64,000 bases of DNA from Geodermatophilus nigrescens (GTDB lineage: Bacteria > Actinomycetota > Actinomycetes > Mycobacteriales > Geodermatophilaceae), in contig NZ_FQVX01000001.1 in assembly GCF_900129495.1 (NCBI RefSeq), forward strand, positions 1,462,346 to 1,526,345. Direction: 5' to 3'. Shown here one piece after another: positions 1-9,110 of the stretch. The notes under the pieces are model-generated. The model was not told the origin of the DNA, did not search any database, and saw only the letters and a list, made by a program, of their open reading frames with translations. Position numbers and translations under genes: made by a program. Each line of letters begins with the position of its first letter. Positions within the stretch are counted from its first letter, which is position 1.

Positions 1-250
1 GCAGTGCCGGCTGCTCGTACCCGGATCCCGACACGTCGTCCTCCTCGCCCGTGGCAGCGGTGCCACGTGTCCGCTCCGGTACCACTCTCGGCAGCCGGTC
101 ACACCTGACTGCCCGATCGCGGGCGATCCGGTGGACCGCAGTGTGTCCCACGCCACACGGACCACAGGGGTCCCGCTGCACGGTCCACCCGGTCGTGCAA
201 CCGTCGGGGGAGCGGGCGCGGGCGCGCCGGCGGAGCGGGAGGGACGGCGC

Positions 251-1162
251 GTGGAGCAGCCAGCAGGGACCGGCCGGACGATCGACCTGGGCGGGCCGGT
301 GCACGTCGTCGACCACGGCGGGCTCGAGGGCGGCCCCGCCGTCGTGCTCGTGCACGGCCTCGGCGGCTCGCACGGCAACTGGGACCTGTTCGCGCCGCTG
401 CTGACGCCGTCGGCCCGCGTGTGGGCCCTGGACCTGCCGGGCTTCGGCCGCAGCGAGCCCGGTGAGCGGCGGACGACGGTGCAGGCCAACGTGGGCGTCC
501 TGCAGCGCTTCCTGCGCGAGGTGGTGGGGGAGCCGGCGGTGCTGGTCGGCAACTCGATGGGCGGGATGATCTCGCTGTTCACCGCCGCGGCCTCGCCGGA
601 CGCCGTCCGCGCGCTGGTGCTGCTCGACCCGGCGCTGCCCGGCGGCCGCCGGAGGCTGGACCCGCTCGTGGCGGCCACCTTCGCGCTGTACGCCGTCCCC
701 GGGGTGGGGGAACGGTTCCTGCGCCTGCGGCGGGTCCGGTCGACGCCGCTGACCCGCGTGCGCGCGATGCTGGACCTGGTCGGCGTCGACCCCGACGAAC
801 TGCCCGCGCCGGTGGTCGACCGGGCGGTCACCCTGCTCGAGCAGCGCGAGGACGCCGCCGGCATGGACCGGGCGTTCCTCGCCGCGGCGCGCTCGCTGCT
901 GTGGATCCTGCTCGACCCGCGCCGCTACCGGGGCGCGATGGCCCGGGTGACCGCGCCGGTCCTGCTGGTGCACGGCGACCGCGACCGGCTGGTGTCGGTG
1001 GACGCCGCGCGGCAGGCGGCGCGGGAGAACCCCGGCTGGCGCTACGAGGAGCTGGCCGGGGTCGGGCACGTGCCGCAGCTGCAGGTGCCCGACCGCCTGG
1101 CCGGCCTCGTCCTCTCCTGGCTCGGCGACGTCGCCGTCAGCGGCTCCGCAGCTCGGTCTTGA
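251..1162 (+). CDS. alpha/beta-fold hydrolase
   Basis: Probable serine hydrolase or lipase-like enzyme of the alpha/beta-hydrolase superfamily, about 303 aa. The oxyanion strand reads VVLVHGLGG, the nucleophile elbow is GNSMGG (serine nucleophile), a late DRLV loop can hold the acid, and the C-terminal GVGHVPQLQ supplies the histidine. I chose the GTG at 251 because GGGAGGG lies 7 nt upstream and the fold starts soon after; an in-frame start at 131 would add a low-complexity tail. The 3' end overlaps the convergent acyl-CoA ligase gene by 26 bp. The substrate cannot be read from the sequence. The neighbouring lipid genes suggest an acyl ester. The 250 bases before it hold no gene I can support. 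Confidence 0.85.
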   Translation: MEQPAGTGRTIDLGGPVHVVDHGGLEGGPAVVLVHGLGGSHGNWDLFAPLLTPSARVWALDLPGFGRSEPGERRTTVQANVGVLQRFLREVVGEPAVLVGNSMGGMISLFTAAASPDAVRALVLLDPALPGGRRRLDPLVAATFALYAVPGVGERFLRLRRVRSTPLTRVRAMLDLVGVDPDELPAPVVDRAVTLLEQREDAAGMDRAFLAAARSLLWILLDPRRYRGAMARVTAPVLLVHGDRDRLVSVDAARQAARENPGWRYEELAGVGHVPQLQVPDRLAGLVLSWLGDVAVSGSAARS

Positions 1163-2663
1163 GCACCTTCCCGCTCGGGCCCTTGGGCAGCTCGTCGACC
1201 ACCGTGACGTCGCGCGGGTACTTGTAGGCCGCCAGCCGCTCCTTGCAGAACGCGATGACGTCGGCGGGCTCGGCCGTCGCGCCGGGCCGCAGGCTGACGA
1301 ACGCGACGACCTCCTCGCCGAGCCGCTCGTCGGGCCGGCCGATGACGGCGGCCTCGCGGATCGCGGGGTGCTCGTGCAGGACCTCCTCGATCTCGCGCGG
1401 GTAGACGTTGAAGCCGCCGCGGATGACCAGGTCCTTCTTGCGGTCGACGATGTAGAAGAAGCCGTCGTCGTCCTGGTAGCCGAGGTCGCCGGTGTGGAAC
1501 CAGCCGCCCCGCATGGCCTCGGCGGTGGCGTCGGGCCGGCCGAGGTAGCCCTTCATGACGTTGTGGCCGCGCAGCACGATCTCCCCGACGTGCTCGGGGC
1601 CCCGCGGCAGCTCGGCGTCCTGGCCGTCGACGACGCGCACCTCGCAGCCCCACAGCCGCTTGCCGATCGACATGACGCGGCGCTCCTCGGCGCTGCGGTT
1701 GAAGGTGGCGATGGCGGCGGTCTCCGACAGGCCGTAGCCCTCGAGGATCGTCGCGGGGTAGGCGGCCTCGAAGCCCTTGATCACCTCGCCGGGGATCGAG
1801 GCGCCGCCGGAGACGCAGATCCGCAGCGCGGAGACGTCGCGGCCGGTGAGGTCGGCGTGCATCAGCGCCACGAACATCGTGGGCACGCCGCAGAACACCG
1901 TCACCCGGTGCTGCTCCATCGCGTCGAGGACCGCGCCGACGTCGAAGCGCGGCACCAGCACCAGCGTGGCCGCCGAGCGGACGGCGCAGTTCATCACGCT
2001 GGACAGGCCGAAGACGTGGAACAGCGGCAGCACGGCCATGCTGACGTCGTCCTCGCGGTAGGCGAAGGTCTCCGCCGCCACCGACGCGGCCATGTAGGCC
2101 TGGAAGTGGGTGAGCTCGGCGCCCTTGGGCCGCCCGGTCGTGCCGCTGGTGTAGATGATCACCGCGGTGTCCTCGGGGGACATCTGCTCGACCTCGGCCG
2201 GGTCGGCGCCCGCGCCGGCGGCGACGAGCTCGTCGAACGGCGTCGTGTCGGCGGGTGCGGCGGCCTGCCCGGCGGACACCACCCAGACCGGCACGCCGCC
2301 GGCCTCGGCCGCACCCGTGACCGCCTCGTCGGCGAAGGCGTCGAAGGTGACCAGCGCCTTGGCCCCGCTGTCGGACAGGTGGTAGGCCACCTCGGGCGCC
2401 TTGAGCAGCGGGTTGAGCGGGACGAGGGTCATCCCGGCCTTGAGCGCGCCGAAGTAGGCGAGGACGAACTGCGGCACGTTGGGCAGCTGCAGCGCGACCG
2501 AGTCGCCGCGCCGCAGCCCGGCCGCGCGCAGCCCCGCGGCCACCTGCCCGGAGAGGACGTCGACCTGCCGGTAGGTGAGCGTCGTCGGGCCGATGAGCAG
2601 CATCGGCTTGTCCGGCGAGGTGAGGGCCGACTCACGGAGGATGGTGGCGAGGTTGAAGCTCAT
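1137..2663 (-). CDS. long-chain fatty-acid--CoA ligase (AMP-binding)
   Basis: ATP-dependent acyl-CoA synthetase of the ANL superfamily, 508 aa, activating a carboxylic acid as acyl-AMP and then acyl-CoA. The P-loop-like A3 motif IIYTSGTTGRPKG is at about residues 169-181. GYGLSETA (A5), GWFHTGDLGY (A7) and the C-terminal catalytic lysine motif GPSGKVLK are all present, so the protein looks full length and active. The ATG at 2663 is preceded by GGAGCG. It lies downstream of, and on the same strand as, the three-domain acyltransferase at 2737-5688 with a gap of 73 bp, so it may feed acyl-CoA to those acyltransferases. Chain-length preference cannot be deduced. Confidence 0.9.
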   Translation of the reverse strand: MSFNLATILRESALTSPDKPMLLIGPTTLTYRQVDVLSGQVAAGLRAAGLRRGDSVALQLPNVPQFVLAYFGALKAGMTLVPLNPLLKAPEVAYHLSDSGAKALVTFDAFADEAVTGAAEAGGVPVWVVSAGQAAAPADTTPFDELVAAGAGADPAEVEQMSPEDTAVIIYTSGTTGRPKGAELTHFQAYMAASVAAETFAYREDDVSMAVLPLFHVFGLSSVMNCAVRSAATLVLVPRFDVGAVLDAMEQHRVTVFCGVPTMFVALMHADLTGRDVSALRICVSGGASIPGEVIKGFEAAYPATILEGYGLSETAAIATFNRSAEERRVMSIGKRLWGCEVRVVDGQDAELPRGPEHVGEIVLRGHNVMKGYLGRPDATAEAMRGGWFHTGDLGYQDDDGFFYIVDRKKDLVIRGGFNVYPREIEEVLHEHPAIREAAVIGRPDERLGEEVVAFVSLRPGATAEPADVIAFCKERLAAYKYPRDVTVVDELPKGPSGKVLKTELRSR

Positions 2664-2736
2664 GGCCGCTCCTGCCCTGTGACGGGGGTGACACCCGGTC
2701 CAGTACCGCCCCGGCGGCGTTCCACACCTCGCGGCG

Positions 2737-5688
2737 TCAGCCGCGGCCCAGCGCCACCACCTCGTCGAGGCCCGCCTGCAGGTCGGCGACCAGGCCCGCC
2801 GGGTCGCTGACGGCGGCCGCGTCGAGGTTCATGCCGATGCAGCACTGGGTCTCGTGCGACAGCAGCGTGATCATCGCCGCGCAGCCCGGCAGCGGGCCGA
2901 ACGGGAACATCCGGGTGATCCGCGAGCCGGCGATGTACACAGGGTGCGCGACGCCGGGGACGTTGGAGATCTGGACGTCGTTGGCGCTGGTCAGCCGCCC
3001 CGACACCGCGCCGATCACCGGCGCGGGCAGCCAGCTGAGCGTGGGCGCGAGCAGGTCGTTGAGCACGCCGGAGCCGCTGTCGCCGCGCACCGAGAGGACG
3101 AACTCCCGGATCGCCCGGACGCGGGCGGCGGGGTCGGCCTCCTCCAGCGGGGCGGGGAAGCGGGCGCCGGTGAACCGGTTGCCGCCCTCGGGCGCGTCCT
3201 GGGAGCGCAGGCTGATCGGGATGCCGACGGTCAGCGTGCCCAGCGGCGCGCCGTGGCGCTGGTGGTAGCGGCGGAACCCGCCGACCATCGCGGCGAGGAA
3301 GCCGTCGTTGAGCGACCCGCCGGCCGCCTTCGCGCCGGCCTTGAGGTCGGCCAGCGGCACCTCGAGCACCTCCAGGTGCCAGCCGCCGCCGCGCGGGGCG
3401 AGCAGGTCCGAGCCCGGTCCCGGCGGCTGCAGCGTGCGCGACGCCGAGCGGGCCGAGCCCAGCGCGGAGGTGACGACCTCCCACGGCCGGGCACCGGTGG
3501 TCAGGGCCTCGACGCCGCGGCGCAGCACCGCGAGCGGCGCCGAGCGGGCGGTGCCGACCAGCTGCTCGGTGAGCAGGCCGGTGCGGGACACGTCGTCGCC
3601 GGGCAGCGGCACCGGCGGCTCGGGCCGCACAGGGTCGTGCTCGGCGGTGCGGCTGTGCAGCTTCCCCATGAGCTGCACGGCGCCGAGGCCGTCGGTGGTG
3701 CTGTGGTGGGTCTTGACGACGTAGCCGGCCCGCCCGTCGGCCATCCCCTCGACGTACAGCACCTGCCACAGCGGCCGGTCGCGGTCCAGCGGGGCGGACA
3801 CGAACTCCCCGACGACGTCGAGCAGCTGCCGCATCGAGCCCGGCCCCTCCAGCCGCACCCGGTGCACGTGCGCGTCGAGGTCGAGCTCGTCGACGGTCAC
3901 CCAGCGCGGCGTGCCGATGCCCAGCGCCGGCTCGACGACGCGCTGGCGCATCCGCGGCACCATCCGCGAGGCCCACTCGTGCGCGGCGCGCAGCCGCTCC
4001 CAGTCCGGCGCCGGGTCCAGCAGCTCGAGGAGGGCGACGTTGGCGCGCAGCCGCGGGTCGGCCACCTCCGCGCGCCACATCGCCGTCTCCAGCGGGTTCA
4101 TCTCCGGCGCGCTGCCCCAGTCCAGCGGGGTGGCGGGCACCGCGGCCGGCTGGCCGGCGGTGGGCTCCTCGCTGACCACCGGGCGCTCGGCGCGGCCGCC
4201 CCAGTCGGCGAGCGTGCGCACGTACAGGTCGTGCACCTCGGCCACCCGGTCGCCGATCTCCTCGGCCGTCCAGCCCTCGGTGGGGATCGGCGGCAGGACC
4301 CGCACCTGGACGACGCCGGGGGAGACCGTGGTGGCCCCGCGCCACATCAGCTCGCCGGTGTTGCGCAGCACGATCGGCACGATCGGGACGCCGGCCTGCA
4401 TGGCGACGTGGAAGGCGCCCTTCTTGAACGGGCCGAGCGTCGGGGTGACCGACCGGGTCCCCTCGGGCGCGATGACCAGCGAGATGCCGTCGCGCAGGCG
4501 CTGCACCGCGGGCTCGAGCGCCTTGCGGGCCTGCCCGGAGTCGGCGCGGTCGACGAAGGCGACGTCGGCGAGGCGGAAGGCCAGGCCGAAGCCGGGGGTG
4601 TTGGCCAGCTCCTTCTTCGCGACGGCGGTGAACCCGCCGCGCAGCATCTTGGCGAGCACCAGGACGTCGAGCTGGCTCTGGTGGTTGAACAGGAACACCG
4701 CCGGCCGGGTGGCCAGGTGCTCGGCGCCCTGCACGTCGACCCGGACGCCGGCGATCGCGCTGCCGAGCTCGCCGGCCAGGGTGATGCCGAGGTCGACCGC
4801 CTCCCGCCGGGAGCCGCCCAGCGCGCCCACGGCGACGCCGGTGGCGAACCCGCCCAGCATGCCGCCGATCCCGGCCACGGTGCGGGCGAGGTCGACCGGC
4901 GAGGTGCTCCCGCGGCGGCGGAAGCGGGCCACCGGCCACGAGTAGTGCCGCGCGGCGGCGACGAGCCCGCGCCCGGGGTTGAGCGCGCGGGCGCGCCCGA
5001 CGGTGCGCAGGAAGGGCACGTCCTCGTCGCCGTTGGAGTAGGCGTAGCTCTGCAGCAGGTCGATGCCGTGCTCCTCGGCGAAGGCGCGCACGGCGGCGGC
5101 CTTGCCCTTGCGCCACAGCAGCGGCCCGCCGGGCCGGCCGGTGCACACGCCGTCGACGATCTCGACGGGGGAGACGAGCACGTGCTCGACGCCGAGCGCG
5201 CGGGCGGCCGGCTTCACCTGGAAGCGGGTGGCCGAGGAGGCCAGGACGACGGTGTGCCCGGCGTTGAGGTGCGCGGTGACCAGCCGCCACGCCTCCGGGT
5301 ACAGCGAGCCGGCGATGCCCTGCACGAACAGCCGCTCGCCGAGCTCGAGCAGCTCGTCCTCGCTGCGCCCGGCCCAGGCCCGCATGCCGGCCACGGTGAA
5401 CCGCTCGAAGTCCTCCTCGGTGGTGACGCCGCGCAGGCCGTTGAGCAGCAGCTCGCCCAGCGAGTTCGGCGTCACCTCCAGCGAGCGCAGGTGGTGGCGG
5501 GCGAAGGCCGCGAGCGAGTAACCGTCGATGACGGTGCCGTCGAAGTCGAAGAACGCGCCGATCCGGGGGCCCGGCGGGGCGGCCTCCACGTCCGCGACCA
5601 GCTGTTCCTCGGTCCACACGTTCGTCCGGGCCATGGCCGCGGCCTGCGCGCCCAGCCCGGCGGCCGGCGTCGTCCCGCCGTCGGTCAC
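2737..5688 (-). CDS. HAD phosphatase / PlsC acyltransferase / WS-DGAT three-domain fusion
   Basis: A 983-aa protein with three enzymes in line. Residues about 40-235 are a HAD-IB (SerB-like) phosphatase with DFDGTV at 48 and YSNGDEDVP near 217. Residues about 310-490 are a 1-acylglycerol-3-phosphate acyltransferase with NHQSQLD (NHx4D block) at 335 and PEGTR near 409. Residues about 530-983 are a wax ester synthase/diacylglycerol acyltransferase with HHSTTDG at 661 as the HHxxxDG active site. The GTG start at 5688 overlaps the plsB stop codon (GTGA). In mycobacteria the HAD-PlsC part (Rv2483c type) and the WS/DGAT are separate adjacent genes beside plsB2; here they are joined. The three activities would link lysophosphatidate acylation to diacylglycerol esterification. 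That phosphatidate is the phosphatase substrate is inference. Confidence 0.9.
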   Translation of the reverse strand: MTDGGTTPAAGLGAQAAAMARTNVWTEEQLVADVEAAPPGPRIGAFFDFDGTVIDGYSLAAFARHHLRSLEVTPNSLGELLLNGLRGVTTEEDFERFTVAGMRAWAGRSEDELLELGERLFVQGIAGSLYPEAWRLVTAHLNAGHTVVLASSATRFQVKPAARALGVEHVLVSPVEIVDGVCTGRPGGPLLWRKGKAAAVRAFAEEHGIDLLQSYAYSNGDEDVPFLRTVGRARALNPGRGLVAAARHYSWPVARFRRRGSTSPVDLARTVAGIGGMLGGFATGVAVGALGGSRREAVDLGITLAGELGSAIAGVRVDVQGAEHLATRPAVFLFNHQSQLDVLVLAKMLRGGFTAVAKKELANTPGFGLAFRLADVAFVDRADSGQARKALEPAVQRLRDGISLVIAPEGTRSVTPTLGPFKKGAFHVAMQAGVPIVPIVLRNTGELMWRGATTVSPGVVQVRVLPPIPTEGWTAEEIGDRVAEVHDLYVRTLADWGGRAERPVVSEEPTAGQPAAVPATPLDWGSAPEMNPLETAMWRAEVADPRLRANVALLELLDPAPDWERLRAAHEWASRMVPRMRQRVVEPALGIGTPRWVTVDELDLDAHVHRVRLEGPGSMRQLLDVVGEFVSAPLDRDRPLWQVLYVEGMADGRAGYVVKTHHSTTDGLGAVQLMGKLHSRTAEHDPVRPEPPVPLPGDDVSRTGLLTEQLVGTARSAPLAVLRRGVEALTTGARPWEVVTSALGSARSASRTLQPPGPGSDLLAPRGGGWHLEVLEVPLADLKAGAKAAGGSLNDGFLAAMVGGFRRYHQRHGAPLGTLTVGIPISLRSQDAPEGGNRFTGARFPAPLEEADPAARVRAIREFVLSVRGDSGSGVLNDLLAPTLSWLPAPVIGAVSGRLTSANDVQISNVPGVAHPVYIAGSRITRMFPFGPLPGCAAMITLLSHETQCCIGMNLDAAAVSDPAGLVADLQAGLDEVVALGRG

Positions 5689-7934
5689 GGCTCCACCCCC
5701 ACGTTCTCCCGCCGCGCCGCGGCGTCCAACTCGTCGATCACTCCTACTCGGCTCACGACGTCCCGGACTTGAGCGGCCCACTCCTGGCGGCGGCGGGCCA
5801 GCTCCTCGCGGCCGGGGTCGACGAGGTCGAGGTTGGCGGCCAGCTGGAGCGCGCTGGCGAACAGCTCGCGGGAGAGCGACTCCGGCCCGTGGAGCCGGCC
5901 CTGCAGCAGCATCTGCTGACCCACGCCGCTGCACTCGGCGAGGAAGTCGGCCTGCACCACGGGGGTGCGCGGGTCGCGGGCGGCCAGCCGCTCGGCGACG
6001 ACGAGCTGCGCGTCGACGAACGAGCGCAGCACCCGGTGGGCGAGCAGCAGCGGGGCGCCGCAGAGCACCTCGCGGCCGTCGGCGGTCTCCCAGTGCGGGT
6101 CGAGCCGCTCGAGCTCGGCGGTGAGCCGCTCCCGGTAGGCCTCCCGCTCGGGGAAGAAGAACTCGAACTCCAGCAGCTTGCGCAGCCGGCCCGCCTCCTC
6201 CCAGCGGTCGACCGGGTCGCGCAGCATGACCAGCTCGGCGATCGCCCGGTCGACGACGTGGTGGATGGCGCTGTTGCGGTAGAAGGCGGCCACCAGGTGC
6301 TGGCCGCGCTCGATGGCGTAGACCGGCTCCTCGCCGCCCTCGTAGACGGTGACGACGCCCTGCTGCGCCAGCGCGCCGAGCACGTGCCGCACGCCGCGCG
6401 GGGTGTGCAGCGCGGCGCCGGAGTGCGGCCGGCCGGTCGCGGTGAGGTAGGCCAGCAGCGGCTCGAGCACCCGCTGCACCTGCGCGAGGGTGAGCGCCCG
6501 GTCGCGGACGCCGAGCAGCGCCAGGGTGACCAGCGCGGTCGCCGTCGCCGGGGTGACGGAGTTGATGCCGACGGCGACCTGGAAGGCCACCTTCTGCAGG
6601 GTGAGCCGGCGGGCGTCGGGGTCGGCCGGGTCGGCGCCGCCGCGCAGCGCCGCGGCCAGGGAGATCGGCTCGGCGAACCCGACGTGCACCGTGCCCAGCG
6701 GGGTGCGCACCTGCTCGCGGATGTAGGACGCCATCCACGACAGGCCCTCGCCGCGCTTGGCCGCGCCGCCCTGCTCGGCGGCCATGCCGGTGACCTCGCG
6801 CAGCTGGTCGTAGGTGATCGAGACGGGGACGACGTAGGCGTCCTCCACCCGGCCCCGCTCGACGGCGTCGGCGACGAAGCGCAGCAGCCCGTGGCGGGGC
6901 GGGCGCAGCTTGCCGGTGCGCGACCGGCCGCCCTCCATGTACCACTCGAGGTTGAACCGCTTGGCCAGCAGGAAGGCGAAGTACTCGCGGACGGCGAGCT
7001 TGTAGACCTGGTCGTCGCCGAAGCTGCGGCGGATGAAGACCAGCCCGGCGCGCTTGGCGATCGGGCCGACCGGCCAGAAGCGCAGGTTGTCCCCGCCGAG
7101 GACGTGGTTGCGCGGGAAGTCGTGGGCGGCGAGGACGTCGGCGAGCACGAGCGGGTCGACGTAGGAGCGGTGGCTGGGGAGGAACACCAGCGGGTGCCGG
7201 CGGTTGAGCTCGCGCAGGTCGTCGAGGCGGGCGGTGTCGGCCTGCACGTCCCACGCGCGGGCGTGCACCGGCCGCAGCAGCCCGGTGAACAGCTCGACGG
7301 CGACGGGGTCCATCGCCGCGACCAGCCCGCGCAGGTCCTCGACCGCCTCGGCGGTGACCTCCTCCTCGGGGCGCTCCAGCCGGTCGGCCAGCGCGGCCAC
7401 CTCGGCGCGGAACTCCGGGCTGTACTGGATCGCCTCGGCGACGTGCCGCGGCACCTTGGCGCGGTCGCCGACCACCAGCCGCTCGGCGCGGTCGAGCGCG
7501 AGCGCGGCCTGGTGGGCGATGAAGGCGGCGACGTCGCCGGTGCCGTCCCAGCGCTCGCGCAGCTCGGCCACGGTGGCGGGCTCGGCGACGACGACCCGCG
7601 CCCGGTCGGGGTCGCGGCGCAGCGCGGCGGCCTGCAGCGCCGCGGGCGGGCGGCGCAGCAGCGAGGGCCGGGCGTCGTGCAGCCGGCGGCGGGTGCCCGT
7701 GCGGCGGCCGGGCGCGGCGGGGCGCCGGCCGGACCAGGCGACGCGCACCGCCGTCACCACGGTGTCGGGGGAGGCGTCGGCGAGCGGGCCGGCCAGCGCC
7801 TCGCCGCGCAGCGGGAGCACGGTGGCGCGCCCGGGGTCGGCGGGCAGGGCGTCGGCCACCAGCCGGCGCTCCACCTCGCTGCCCACGTCGGTCAGCACGA
7901 TCAGCGGGACGTCGGTGTCCAGCGGCGGGGTCAT
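5685..7934 (-). CDS. plsB: glycerol-3-phosphate 1-O-acyltransferase (PlsB-like)
   Basis: Membrane-associated enzyme for the first acylation of glycerol-3-phosphate, about 749 aa, the length usual for PlsB/Rv2482c-type proteins. The acyltransferase core has FLPSHRSYVD (HxxxxD, block I) and later GGRSRTGKL (block III); the long C-terminal part matches PlsB in size. The ATG at 7934 is preceded by AGAGAGGT, which decides the start over an upstream in-frame ATG at 7979. The stop codon overlaps the GTG of the HAD/PlsC/WS-DGAT fusion, so the two are probably translationally coupled and act in sequence: PlsB makes lysophosphatidate and the PlsC domain makes phosphatidate. Confidence 0.92.
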   Translation of the reverse strand: MTPPLDTDVPLIVLTDVGSEVERRLVADALPADPGRATVLPLRGEALAGPLADASPDTVVTAVRVAWSGRRPAAPGRRTGTRRRLHDARPSLLRRPPAALQAAALRRDPDRARVVVAEPATVAELRERWDGTGDVAAFIAHQAALALDRAERLVVGDRAKVPRHVAEAIQYSPEFRAEVAALADRLERPEEEVTAEAVEDLRGLVAAMDPVAVELFTGLLRPVHARAWDVQADTARLDDLRELNRRHPLVFLPSHRSYVDPLVLADVLAAHDFPRNHVLGGDNLRFWPVGPIAKRAGLVFIRRSFGDDQVYKLAVREYFAFLLAKRFNLEWYMEGGRSRTGKLRPPRHGLLRFVADAVERGRVEDAYVVPVSITYDQLREVTGMAAEQGGAAKRGEGLSWMASYIREQVRTPLGTVHVGFAEPISLAAALRGGADPADPDARRLTLQKVAFQVAVGINSVTPATATALVTLALLGVRDRALTLAQVQRVLEPLLAYLTATGRPHSGAALHTPRGVRHVLGALAQQGVVTVYEGGEEPVYAIERGQHLVAAFYRNSAIHHVVDRAIAELVMLRDPVDRWEEAGRLRKLLEFEFFFPEREAYRERLTAELERLDPHWETADGREVLCGAPLLLAHRVLRSFVDAQLVVAERLAARDPRTPVVQADFLAECSGVGQQMLLQGRLHGPESLSRELFASALQLAANLDLVDPGREELARRRQEWAAQVRDVVSRVGVIDELDAAARRENVGVEP

Positions 7935-8063
7935 GCGCACCTCTCTCCGGGGCTCACCCGGGATCGCTTGTTGCTGCACGCTTCGTGTCGACGGCCGGCG
8001 GCAGCTCGCTCACGCCCGGGGGACGCCGAGCCTGCCGGTCCGGCGCCGCGGGGAGAAGGCCCC

Positions 8064-9071
8064 TCACCCCGATCGGAGCGTGGCCCGCAGCGCCTCCAGC
8101 CCGGAGTAGTTCGGGCGCCAGCCCAGCTGCTCGCGGGCCTTGGTGGTGTCCATGATCGCCGGGTGGCTCGCCGCCTCCACCCACTCGGCCACCGGCGGCA
8201 GGAACGGCAGCCGCGCCACGGCCCGCGCGGCGAGCTGGGCCGGCGCCGCGGGCAGCGGCAGGGGCAGCGCGCCGTACTCGCGGGCGACGTCGGCGGCGGT
8301 CAGCACGCCGTCGCCGGCGATGTTGTAGGCCCCGGGCGGGCCGGCGGCGACGACGCACTGCAGCAGCGCGGAACCGACGTCGTCCTCGTGGATGAACTGC
8401 AGCGGCAGGGCGGGCACCGCCACCGGCACCGGGACCGGCAGCCGGCGGGTGGACTGCTCGGCGAGGCGCCGGCCGAGCGGCGCCAGCGGGCCCGGCAGCA
8501 CGTCCTTGGCGCCGAGCGTGTGCGGGCCGAGCACCACCGGCGGGCGCAGCAGGTAGAGCCCGATCTCCGGGTGCCTCGCCGCCTCCTCCTGGAGCAGGTG
8601 CTCGAGCTCGGCCTTCTCCTGCGCGTAGAACAGCCGCGACGCCGGCCGGACCGGCCACTCCTCGGTCATGCCGACCGGGTTGTCGGCGTGGAAGCCGTAG
8701 GCGGCCACCGAGGAGGCGTAGACGAACCGCTCCGCGCCGGCGGCCGCGGCGGCCCGGAAGGCGTTGAGCGTGCCGTCGACGTTGATCGCGCGGGTGGTCT
8801 GCCGGGAGGCGTTGCCGGTGATGAGGAACGCCAGGTGCACGACGACGTCGGCGCCGGCGAAGGCCTCACGCAGCGCCCCGGCGTCGCGGACGTCGCCCCG
8901 CCGGTACTCCATCTTCGTCCAGCCGCGGGCGGCCGGGTCGAACGGTCGGCGGGCGATGCCCACGACCCGGCGCACCCGGTCGTCGGTCTGGAGCAGGGGC
9001 ACGAGGCCCTCGCCGAAGGTGCCGGTGGGGCCGGTGACGGCGACGGTGAGGTCGGTCTGCGGAGCGGTCAC
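8064..9071 (-). CDS. NAD-dependent epimerase/dehydratase (extended SDR)
   Basis: Extended short-chain dehydrogenase, 335 aa. The N-terminal Rossmann motif is TGPTGTFG (TGxxGxxG). VYASSVAAYG gives the catalytic serine region, and a YAQEK motif (Yx3K) follows near residue 175. The substrate is not evident: such proteins act on nucleotide sugars, sterols or polyketide-like ketones. The GTG start at 9071 has no clear ribosome binding site. The gene is on the same strand as the lipid genes on both sides but is separated from plsB by 129 bp, so membership of one operon is uncertain. Confidence 0.85.
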   Translation of the reverse strand: MTAPQTDLTVAVTGPTGTFGEGLVPLLQTDDRVRRVVGIARRPFDPAARGWTKMEYRRGDVRDAGALREAFAGADVVVHLAFLITGNASRQTTRAINVDGTLNAFRAAAAAGAERFVYASSVAAYGFHADNPVGMTEEWPVRPASRLFYAQEKAELEHLLQEEAARHPEIGLYLLRPPVVLGPHTLGAKDVLPGPLAPLGRRLAEQSTRRLPVPVPVAVPALPLQFIHEDDVGSALLQCVVAAGPPGAYNIAGDGVLTAADVAREYGALPLPLPAAPAQLAARAVARLPFLPPVAEWVEAASHPAIMDTTKAREQLGWRPNYSGLEALRATLRSG

Positions 9072-9110
9072 GACGGTTCCGCTACCCGACCCCTCCGGAG
9101 GTGAACCGGG

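Noticed and set aside
5689..7254. An N-terminal extension of the three-domain lipid protein to 7254
   Set aside because: The extension overlaps plsB in another frame and reads as Arg/Ala/Pro repeats. The GTG overlapping the plsB stop is the natural start.
5769..9104. An 1111-codon plus-strand frame opposite PlsB and the SDR
   Set aside because: Its composition is repetitive Glu/Gly/Arg/Val and lacks any family motif; the minus-strand genes have clear catalytic motifs.
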